A stretch of DNA of 10,114 bases from CAZUHK01 sp964620345 (GTDB lineage Bacteria > Planctomycetota > Phycisphaerae > Phycisphaerales > Zrk34). The stretch is taken from NCBI GenBank assembly GCA_964620345.1, contig CAZUHK010000119.1:1-10114 (forward strand). Reading direction: 5' to 3'. The notes under the pieces were generated by a model. The model worked only from the letters and a program-made list of their open reading frames with translations, had not been told where the DNA came from and made no database searches. The translations under genes and the position numbers were made by a program. This document shows positions 1 to 8,152 of this stretch, in pieces (position 1 is the first letter of the stretch; each line of letters starts with the position of its first letter).

Positions 1-1104
1 CCGTCGGTGGGTTACACCAAGGTGACGGCGTTGGCGCAATCGGACACGTATGTGGCGATGGCGCACTACCGTAACTGCCTTGGTGCGTTCACGGTGGGCA
101 CGGCCGATGATGCAACAGACCAGGTGACGCTGACCGAAGACCCGGGCACGCTGACGCCGGGTCAGTACTACATCCGGGTGACCAGCGGTGCCGCGATGGG
201 TCGCTGGTTCACGGTGGCTACAAGCAGCGGCGTGCTGCTGAATGTGGTCGAGGGCGCCAACGACGAGACGTCAGCGGCGGACCTTGGCGGTCTGGCCGGT
301 GGCGACGAGGTGGAGGTCGTTCAGCACTGGACGCTGAGCAGCGTGTTTCCTCCGAACCTCCTGAAGCTGACGTTCAAGGCCGAGGAAACGCCGCAGGACG
401 GTCTCGCCAGCGCGCCGGTTCAGATTCTGCTTCCCAACCCCCCGGTGCCGGGTGTGAACAAGGCGGCGCGTCGCAATTTCGTGTTCATCGACGCGCCCGG
501 ATTCAACGTGTTCAACTGGTTTGACGTAGACGCCGCGACACCAGGTAACGAGTTGGACGACTTCGTGATCCAGCCGCATGAACCGTTCATCGTCCGCAAC
601 CTCTGTCCGATCGATACTGGTGAGCCGGACGATCCGGCGACGGTGGTGGACGAATCGACCGGCGACCTTCAGTTTTTCTCGATGGGTCAGTGCAAGACGA
701 TCAAGGTCGGGCAACTGATCCCGCAGGCAACGCTTGAAAACGATTTTGCGATCACGCTGCTCAATGGCACGCCGGTGCGTCTGAATCAGACCAACCTGTT
801 CACGTCGGGCGCGTTCGCGCCGGTGACGGATCTGGGGGCGGGCATTAGCGGCCAAGGTGACCGTCTGTTCCGCCTGGACAACTCGGTGCGTGCGTTCAAC
901 AAGGTGGCCAGCCAGGAGCTCTTGTTCGCCGACGACTCGAACTTCGGCATCTCCAACTGGTTCGACACCAACTCAGTGGCGCCCGGTGGTGAGGTGGACG
1001 ACCTGCAGTTGAACTGCGGCGAGTTCCTCATCATCCGCAAGCAAGCTGAAGCCCAGAGCGGCGAAGTCCTCTATACCCGCGACCCGCTGTCCGCAGGACC
1101 GTGA
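1..1104 (+). CDS. Probable secreted/surface protein, TIGR02597-like, 5' end outside window
   Basis: The frame is open to the left edge, so the N-terminus and any signal peptide are missing; a GTG at 7 is available but is probably internal. The visible 365 residues (numbered from that GTG) have no transmembrane segment and are rich in Gly, Asp, Asn and Thr, as in beta-rich exported proteins. Two segments align without gaps: residues 158-197 and 305-344 share a pattern of NWFD, a PG-x-E-x-DD stretch and a closing E-x-x-I-x-R, about 15 identities in 40. Together with the EVEVVQHWTLSSVFP stretch at 101-115 this recalls the TIGR02597 family, paralogous proteins of unknown function in Verrucomicrobia and relatives; the assignment is from memory. 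No PEP-CTERM tail follows: the protein ends shortly after the second repeat. It converges with topA across 123 bp in which I see no convincing terminator hairpin. Confidence 0.6.
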   Translation, partial: PSVGYTKVTALAQSDTYVAMAHYRNCLGAFTVGTADDATDQVTLTEDPGTLTPGQYYIRVTSGAAMGRWFTVATSSGVLLNVVEGANDETSAADLGGLAGGDEVEVVQHWTLSSVFPPNLLKLTFKAEETPQDGLASAPVQILLPNPPVPGVNKAARRNFVFIDAPGFNVFNWFDVDAATPGNELDDFVIQPHEPFIVRNLCPIDTGEPDDPATVVDESTGDLQFFSMGQCKTIKVGQLIPQATLENDFAITLLNGTPVRLNQTNLFTSGAFAPVTDLGAGISGQGDRLFRLDNSVRAFNKVASQELLFADDSNFGISNWFDTNSVAPGGEVDDLQLNCGEFLIIRKQAEAQSGEVLYTRDPLSAGP

Positions 1105-1227
1105 GTCGGTAAGCGCGTTGGCCAGTCATACAAACTACGGTGGTGTTCGCCCCCGTGTGTTTCGAGCGAGCAATGATGCTTTGTGACAAGGGCTGCGGCG
1201 GATTGACGGCGCTGGGGAGACCGCCCC

Positions 1228-3873
<2,646 letters not shown>

Positions 3874-3903
3874 GCGGTCCACTTATGTAGATGCGATGCA
3901 TTG

Positions 3904-3930
3904 GCGACTATCGGCCGACTGGCCGGTCGC
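3904..3930 (-). other. Hairpin in the topA leader
   Basis: Read on the minus strand, two nested stems pair: outer GCGAC with GTCGC, inner CGGCC with GGCCG around an AGTC loop, with a 3-nt bulge (ATA) on one side. That makes ten GC-rich pairs ending about 30 nt before the topA ATG. No T-run follows on either strand, so it does not look like an intrinsic terminator. If transcription starts upstream it would lie in the topA 5' UTR and could affect message stability or initiation. Pairing is seen directly; function is inferred, and in a GC-rich genome it could be chance. Confidence 0.35.
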
Positions 3931-3967
3931 GTTTCACGGCAATCCTATTGGCCTGCCGGGGGCCAAG

Positions 3968-3996
3968 ACTTGAATCGCAAGGACGGGCTTTGTCAA
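3968..3996 (-). promoter_or_regulatory. Possible sigma-70 promoter for topA
   Basis: On the minus strand a perfect TTGACA (3991-3996) is followed by 17 nt and TCAAGT (3968-3973). The -35 matches consensus fully but the -10 is poor. It sits about 95 bp upstream of the topA start in the 165-bp gap after miaA, the longest gap in the minus-strand block, which suggests topA has its own start of transcription. Planctomycete promoter consensus is not well known to me, so this stays tentative. Confidence 0.3.
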
Positions 3997-4038
3997 GCGT
4001 GATCTGTAAATTGCTGTGAATGCGATGGTTGCGTGATT

Positions 4039-5028
4039 CTACAATTCGCCCGTTTCGCGCTTGACTTGATCGACGGCCTGCCGCGCGATCTGCTCGAACG
4101 GCTGCTCGGCCGACTCAAACCAGCGCACACCGCGGAATCGCTTGAGCCAGGTGCGCTGGGCCTTGGCGTAGCGGCGGGTGTCGATCTTGGTCTGCTCGAA
4201 GCATTCGTCCAGCGTCAGCCGGCCGGCCAGGTGGTCGAGCGCCTGCTTGGTGCCCAGGGCTTCGCGGGCCTGGGGGCCCAGCAGGCCGGCGACTTCGAGG
4301 CGACGGGTTTCATCCACCAGCGACTCGGTTTCGGGCGCCAAGCCGCAAGCGGCGGGGAAGAACATCGCCTTGACGCGGGCGTTGATGCGGCGGTTGATCG
4401 CCTCGATCGGCCAGCGCAGGCCGATCAAGATCGGATCGTGGTGGTAGTTTCGATTTTCGATTTTCGATTTTTCATTCGCCGCGCTGTCCCATTGCGCTTG
4501 CTGTTCGCTGATGGGCTTGCCGGTGGCGCGGTGCACCTCGAGGGCGCGGATGATGCGCTTGTGGTCGTTGCGGTGGATGCGCTCGGCGGCGGCGGGATCC
4601 ACTGCGGCCAGTCGGGCGTGCAACTTTGGCGCGGGCGCCTCGGCGACCGATTCGCGGAAGGCCGGGTCGGCCGGGGGGCCGTCGAACATCCCTTCGAGCA
4701 GGGCCTTGAGGTAAAGGTTCGTGCCGCCCACCACGATCGGCAGCTTGCCCGCCGCGTGCAGGTCGGCGATCAACTGCTCGGCCCGCGCCAGCCAGTCTGC
4801 AACGGTCCATCGCTCGGTGGGTTCAACGCAATCGATCAGGTGGTGCGGCGCCGCGGCGCGTTGTGCGGCGGTGGGCTTGGCGGTGCCGGCGTCGAGATGA
4901 CGGTACACCTGCATCGAGTCGGCGTTGATGATCTGGCCATCGCACCGCTGAGCGATCGCCACGGCCAGTTCGCTCTTGCCCCCGGCCGTGGGGCCGAGGA
5001 TCACCACGATGCGGTCGTGTCGCGCCAT
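4039..5028 (-). CDS. miaA: tRNA dimethylallyltransferase (tRNA A37 isopentenyltransferase)
   Basis: MiaA transfers the dimethylallyl group from DMAPP to N6 of adenosine 37 in tRNAs that read codons starting with U, the first step towards ms2i6A. The 329-aa protein has the N-terminal P-loop GPTAGGKS (12-19), the DSMQVYRHLDAGTAKP substrate motif (37-52, with the family's catalytic Asp at 37), VGGTNLYLKALL (100-111), HRNDHKRIIRALEV (152-165) and the C-terminal basic helix KIDTRRYAKAQRTWLKR (281-297). Length is close to the family norm of roughly 300-320. Two segments look extra: 186-194, encoded by an AT-rich heptamer repeat, and about 222-236 in the tRNA-binding insertion domain, where the family usually moves directly from the RINARV helix to a short acidic stretch. 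The ATG at 5028 lies 12 bp after the stop of the small membrane-protein gene, so the two are probably co-transcribed; no clear Shine-Dalgarno. Confidence 0.96.
   Translation of the reverse strand: MARHDRIVVILGPTAGGKSELAVAIAQRCDGQIINADSMQVYRHLDAGTAKPTAAQRAAAPHHLIDCVEPTERWTVADWLARAEQLIADLHAAGKLPIVVGGTNLYLKALLEGMFDGPPADPAFRESVAEAPAPKLHARLAAVDPAAAERIHRNDHKRIIRALEVHRATGKPISEQQAQWDSAANEKSKIENRNYHHDPILIGLRWPIEAINRRINARVKAMFFPAACGLAPETESLVDETRRLEVAGLLGPQAREALGTKQALDHLAGRLTLDECFEQTKIDTRRYAKAQRTWLKRFRGVRWFESAEQPFEQIARQAVDQVKRETGEL
4451..4471 (-). repeat. In-frame AT-rich heptamer repeat inside miaA
   Basis: Three perfect copies of a 7-bp unit (CGATTTT on the + strand, AAAATCG on the coding strand) lie head to tail, with a partial copy just before (TTT at 4448-4450) and an extra T after. 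Three units make 21 bp, so the reading frame is kept; the coded stretch reads KSKIENRN. The base composition is strikingly AT-rich against a GC-rich gene. It falls in a MiaA segment that most homologues lack. Confidence 0.85.
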
Positions 5029-5040
5029 ACGGCGGTGATG

Positions 5041-5286
5041 TTAGCGGCGTTTGGCGATGAAGCCGAGCAGGAACAGCAGGATCAACGCGCCCACCACCGC
5101 GGCGATGAGCTGGCCCAGCAGATTGTCCGGGCCCAGGCCGATCAGCGAGAAAAGAAACCCGCCGAGGATCGCGCCCAGCACGCCGACCACGAGGTTGCCC
5201 ACGATGCCGAACCCGCTGCCCTTGGTCAGCAAGCCGGCGATGAAGCCCGCGGCCAGGCCCAGCAGAATGAACCAGAGAAATTCCAT
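5041..5286 (-). CDS. GlsB/YeaQ/YmgE-family small membrane protein
   Basis: An 81-aa, almost entirely hydrophobic protein. Three membrane segments are visible: about 2-19, 26-47 and 53-75. The glycine spacing (LGLAAGFIAGLL near the start, VGVLGAILGGFLF in the second segment) and a short basic end (AKRR) fit the transglycosylase-associated / GlsB stress-response family, whose biochemical role is unknown. The reading frame extends upstream, but the start at 5286 is chosen because MEFLWFILLG is the family's usual N-terminus and a strong Shine-Dalgarno precedes it by 7 nt. It lies 53 bp after the DinB-like gene and 12 bp before miaA in the same direction. Confidence 0.88.
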   Translation of the reverse strand: MEFLWFILLGLAAGFIAGLLTKGSGFGIVGNLVVGVLGAILGGFLFSLIGLGPDNLLGQLIAAVVGALILLFLLGFIAKRR

Positions 5287-5293
5287 GCGATGT

Positions 5294-5298
5294 CTCCC
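5294..5298 (-). promoter_or_regulatory. Shine-Dalgarno deciding the GlsB-like start
   Basis: GGGAG on the minus strand, 7 nt upstream of the ATG at 5286. It rules out the longer 93-codon reading that would begin at 5322. Confidence 0.75.
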
Positions 5299-5339
5299 GT
5301 AGAGGTGCAATGCGATCGGCATATCCTACCAAGTTCGCG

Positions 5340-5900
5340 TCACGCGCGGCCGGTGAGCCGGTCGGTGAAGGTCCACTGGTAGCCGCGGCCGATCATGCGG
5401 CGAAGCAGGCCGACCTGGCCGGTGTGGTACGTCCAGTGCCAGGTCTGGTGCATCAGCACGCCGCGCACGCTCACCGCGTCCAGGGGCGTGTCGGTGCGGA
5501 TCGCGTCGATGTCGGTAATGCCCGAGAGCACCGGCCGGGTGTATTGCTCGCGCACGGTGCGGGCGTTGGCGATCAGTCGTTCGGCGTCGGCTTCGATCCG
5601 GGCGAACGCCTCGGCCGGCATCGCCGCCCGCACCGCATCGGGCAGCGGCACGCCGGTGAACTTTTCGATCCAGTGCGCCTCGGCCCAGGTCATGTGGCTG
5701 ACCAGCACCTGAATGCTGTTGGCACAACCCTCGGGCAGCGCGTGCAGCTCGGCCTCGCCCAGGTCGGCGATCAGGTCGATCAGCCGCTCCAGCAGTTCAT
5801 CGAGCAACGCGACCACCACCGCGGCCTCGGCGCTGGCTAAGCCCGCGGCGGGCGCGATCTGGTAGTTTCGCGGTCGGCCTTGTTTCGCCCCGTCGCTCAT
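5340..5900 (-). CDS. DinB-like (YfiT/DinB superfamily) metalloprotein
   Basis: A 186-aa soluble protein with the four-helix DinB layout. Helix 2 carries a histidine in QVLVSHMTWAEAHWIEKFTG (H69), and a late helix carries HQTWHWTYHTGQVGLLRR with H151, H155 and H159. H69 plus two of these make the divalent-metal triad typical of the fold, and the H-T-G-Q continuation is the family's hallmark. Members act as thiol-dependent transferases (mycothiol or bacillithiol) or hydrolases, but most are uncharacterised, and I cannot name a substrate. The first 20 residues look disordered. Its ATG overlaps the stop codon of yjbQ in an ATGA, so translation of the two is probably coupled. It is not the E. coli DNA polymerase IV also called DinB. 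Confidence 0.82.
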   Translation of the reverse strand: MSDGAKQGRPRNYQIAPAAGLASAEAAVVVALLDELLERLIDLIADLGEAELHALPEGCANSIQVLVSHMTWAEAHWIEKFTGVPLPDAVRAAMPAEAFARIEADAERLIANARTVREQYTRPVLSGITDIDAIRTDTPLDAVSVRGVLMHQTWHWTYHTGQVGLLRRMIGRGYQWTFTDRLTGRA

Positions 5901-6301
5901 CGCTCATCACCCGTCGCTTTGACCAGCACCTTCCGCGTGCGCGGGCCGTCGAACTCGCAGAGGTAAACGCCCTGCCACGTGCCCAGCACCAGTCGGCCCG
6001 ATTCGATCAGCACCGTCACGCTCGAACCCATCATCGACGCCTTGACGTGACTGGCCGAGTTGCCCTCGGCGTGCTGGTAGAACGGCTGTCGCCAAGGCAC
6101 CATCTGGTTGAGTTGCTCGATCATGTCGTGCTGCACATCCGGGTCGGCGTTCTCGTTGATCGTCACCCCCGCGGTGGTGTGGGGCACGTAGACGACCACG
6201 CTGCCGGTCTCGATGCCGGCCTCGCCGACCACGTCCTGCACGCGATGAGTGATGTCGATAAACTGGTCGCGGTTCGCGGTTTCGACGGCGAGCGTCTGCA
6301 T
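5897..6301 (-). CDS. yjbQ: YjbQ family protein (UPF0047)
   Basis: A 134-aa protein matching the single-domain YjbQ family over its whole length. Motifs are VVVYVPHTTAGVTINENADPDV (35-56), HAEGNSASHVKASMMGSSVTV (77-97) and GRLVLGTWQGVYLCEFDGP (102-120); H41, H77 and H85 are the conserved metal- or substrate-site histidines. Some family members have weak thiamine-phosphate synthase activity in vitro, but the physiological role is unsettled. The frame runs on upstream of 6301, but that ATG gives the usual N-terminus and the upstream translation lacks family similarity. No Shine-Dalgarno is visible. It is first in the minus-strand block and overlaps the DinB-like start by 4 nt. Confidence 0.94.
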   Translation of the reverse strand: MQTLAVETANRDQFIDITHRVQDVVGEAGIETGSVVVYVPHTTAGVTINENADPDVQHDMIEQLNQMVPWRQPFYQHAEGNSASHVKASMMGSSVTVLIESGRLVLGTWQGVYLCEFDGPRTRKVLVKATGDER

Positions 6302-6307
6302 GGACGC

Positions 6308-6313
6308 ATGATA
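6308..6313 (-). promoter_or_regulatory. Possible -10 element of yjbQ, implying a near-leaderless transcript
   Basis: TATCAT on the minus strand lies 6 nt before the yjbQ ATG. Transcription from it would start at or next to the start codon, which would explain the absent Shine-Dalgarno. No convincing -35 lies at normal spacing. Only 46 bp separate yjbQ from the divergent GH2 start, so any promoters for the two must overlap; GATAAC (6310-6315) is a weak -10 candidate on the + strand. Confidence 0.25.
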
Positions 6314-6347
6314 ACATGGCGGTGGTCCACCTCGAACCCAAGCCCCG

Positions 6348-7001
6348 ATGACCACGCCCCGCCCTGAGCATTCCGGCCCGCAGTTTGAGCGTGACGCCTG
6401 GATCAACCTCAACGGCGAATGGACGTTCACGTTCGCCCCCGACAAGTCCGGCCGCGAGCGCGGCTTGCCGCTTCGCGAGGGCTTGGGGCGCAAGATCATC
6501 GTGCCGTTCTGCCCAGAGTCGGAACGGTCGGGCGTGGGGCATACCGATTTCATCGAGGCGATGTGGTATCACCGCACGATCCGCGTGCCGGACGATTGGG
6601 CCGGCCGGCGCGTGCCGCTGCACCTGGGCGCGGTGGATTACGAGGCAGAGGTTTACATCGACGGCCACAGCGTCGGCCTTCACTGCGGCGGCACCGTTGG
6701 ATTCACGTGCGACATCACGCGATGGGCGCGGTGGAATCCCGAACAGGCCCGCCGGGCCGACCGGTCCGGCAGTTGGGGCTACGGTGACGACCCGACCAGC
6801 GCAGAGGATTGTCGGCGGCGCATAAAGGGTCTGACCGATGCGATCGTCGATCACCCCAACTGGTCGGGCTATTGTTACGTGCAGCTGCCCGACGTCGAGC
6901 AGGAGCAGAACGGCGTATACTTCTACGACCGCTCACCGAAGTTCGACGCCGACCGACTGGGCGCGATCTTCGATCGCAAGCCCGATTGGTCGGCGTGGTG
7001 A
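6348..7001 (+). pseudogene. Glycoside hydrolase family 2 remnant with the catalytic middle deleted in frame
   Basis: Residues 1-126 match the GH2 N-terminal sugar-binding sandwich: the FERDAWINLNGEWTF start, IIVPFCPESERSGVG (50-64), MWYHRTIRVPDDW (72-84) and LGAVDYEAEVYIDG (93-106). From about 127 the sequence jumps to what in intact homologues follows the catalytic barrel: WNPEQARRADRSGSWGYGDDP (129-149 region), then GLTDAIVDHPNWSGYCYVQL (161-180) and DVEQEQNGVYFYDRSPKFD (182-200). At 217 aa it is about a third of the family's usual length. The rest of the first domain, the Ig-like domain and nearly all of the TIM barrel with both catalytic glutamates are missing, so it cannot be a hydrolase. 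There is no frameshift or internal stop. Start ATG at 6348 is chosen for the family-like N-terminus; no Shine-Dalgarno. The stop lies 9 bp before the methyltransferase gene. Alternatives are a collapsed assembly or a retained sugar-binding protein. Confidence 0.75.
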
Positions 7002-7006
7002 GGTGA
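7000..7006 (+). promoter_or_regulatory. Strong Shine-Dalgarno overlapping the GH2 stop codon
   Basis: GAGGTGA overlaps the TGA stop at 6999-7001 and lies 4 nt before the methyltransferase ATG. It fixes that start and suggests translational coupling to the upstream GH2 frame. Confidence 0.7.
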
Positions 7007-7010
7007 ATCG

Positions 7011-8027
7011 ATGAACGGCCGACAGCGCACCACGGAACTGACCAACGGCAATCGACACGATGGTCTGCCTCTGATGCCGATCACCATGATGTTCGCATCC
7101 GACGTGATCGGCGTGCCCTACCGCCAATACGCGGTCGATCACACGAAGCTGGTCGAAGGCCAGTTGCGCACCGCCGAGCGATTCGGGTTCGACTATGTGT
7201 CGGTGATCAGCGACCCGGCGCGCGAAGCCGCCGACTGCGGCGCGACCATCTATTACCCCGACGATGCGCCCCCGGCGATCGACGAAGCCGGTGCGTTGCT
7301 GGCCGACCCCGCGGCGCTGGCGACGTTGCGAGCACCTGATCCGATGGCCCACGGCTCGCGCATGCGTGATCGCGTTGATGCCGTAGAGCAACTGCGTCGG
7401 CGCGTCGGCGATGATCTGTTGGTCGAGGGCTGGATCGAGGGCCCGTGCGCCCAGGCCGCTGATCTGCGCGGCATCAACAGTCTGATGATGGACTTCATCG
7501 ATGACCCGGCGTTTGTCAACGACCTGCTCGACTTTATTGTCGACATGGAACTGACCTTCGCCGTGGCGCAGGTCAAAGCCGGCGCGCACTTGGTGGGTAT
7601 CGGTGACGCGGCCGCATCGCTGATCGGCCCGACGATTTACGAGCAGTTCATCCGCCGGCGTCAGCAGAAGCTTGTCGACGGCATACATGGCCTGGGCGCC
7701 GCCGTGCGTCTGCACATCTGCGGCAACACGCAGCCGCTGCTTGAGGGCATCGGGACGCTGGGCTGCGACATCGTCGACCTCGATTCGATGGTGTCGATGG
7801 CCGAGGCGCGGCGGGCGGTCGGTGGCGACACGGCGTTGCTTGGCAACATCGATCCCGTGGGCGTGCTGCGCAACGGCGAGCCGGCGGTGATCCTCGACGC
7901 CTTGGCCAAGTGCGCCGCGGCGGCGGGCCGGCCGTATGTCGTGGGCGCCGGATGCGAGATCCCCCGCGACACACCACACGCCAACGTCCATGCCATGGCC
8001 GGGTTCGCGTTGGCCGACCGATCCTGA
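7011..8027 (+). CDS. Uroporphyrinogen decarboxylase-superfamily protein, MtaA/CmuA-like methyltransferase type
   Basis: A 338-aa protein with the UroD TIM-barrel fold. The N-terminus (MNGRQRTTELTNG) is the usual first helix. The key site is RLHICGNTQPLL with H235 and C237, followed much later by VVGAGCEIPRDTP with C315; this H-x-C...C set binds zinc in the MtaA/MtbA/CmuA methylcobamide:thiol methyltransferases, whereas true HemE lacks it. The arginine-rich substrate site of HemE near the N-terminus is also absent. Other landmarks are EGWIEGPCAQAADLRG (139-154), GDAAASLIGP (198-207) and LLGNIDPVGVL (277-287). It probably moves a methyl group between a corrinoid protein and a thiol, or is one of the many uncharacterised relatives in planctomycetes that sit beside sugar-degradation genes. 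No corrinoid protein is encoded in view. It follows the GH2 remnant by 9 bp. Confidence 0.85.
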   Translation: MNGRQRTTELTNGNRHDGLPLMPITMMFASDVIGVPYRQYAVDHTKLVEGQLRTAERFGFDYVSVISDPAREAADCGATIYYPDDAPPAIDEAGALLADPAALATLRAPDPMAHGSRMRDRVDAVEQLRRRVGDDLLVEGWIEGPCAQAADLRGINSLMMDFIDDPAFVNDLLDFIVDMELTFAVAQVKAGAHLVGIGDAAASLIGPTIYEQFIRRRQQKLVDGIHGLGAAVRLHICGNTQPLLEGIGTLGCDIVDLDSMVSMAEARRAVGGDTALLGNIDPVGVLRNGEPAVILDALAKCAAAAGRPYVVGAGCEIPRDTPHANVHAMAGFALADRS

Positions 8028-8083
8028 GTCTTCGTTCTCCCGCCCTTGCCTCCAAGACTTGCTCAGGTCGGCGGTGGTCCGGT

Positions 8084-8112
8084 TTGCAGGCGGCGCAGTG
8101 CGTCCGTAAATT
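8084..8112 (+). promoter_or_regulatory. Possible promoter of pgk
   Basis: TTGCAG (8084-8089), a 17-nt spacer and TAAATT (8107-8112) lie about 40 bp before the pgk ATG, inside the 125-bp gap after the methyltransferase gene. The -10 matches consensus at 4 of 6 positions and the -35 at 3 of 6. Its position and the local AT-rich patch support it; the sequence alone is weak. Confidence 0.35.
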
Positions 8113-8152
8113 AGAGCAGCGACCCCGCAGCCCGTAACCCAAGGATATCCCC

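Noticed and set aside
1105..1227. Searched for a bidirectional terminator between the convergent left-edge gene and topA
   Set aside because: Only a 4-bp stem (GGCG/CGCC) with a long loop and no T-run was found, too weak to call.
4033..5382. 449-codon open frame antisense to miaA and the GlsB-like gene
   Set aside because: Shadow of confidently identified genes; no motif, and it spans two genes and their gap as expected of a stop-poor GC-rich antisense frame.
5907..6854. Long minus-strand frame crossing yjbQ and the GH2 start
   Set aside because: It is the neighbouring frame of yjbQ and the antisense of GH2; no motif of its own.
6933..7991. 352-codon open frame antisense to the methyltransferase
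   Set aside because: Shadow frame opposite a gene with intact zinc-site motifs.
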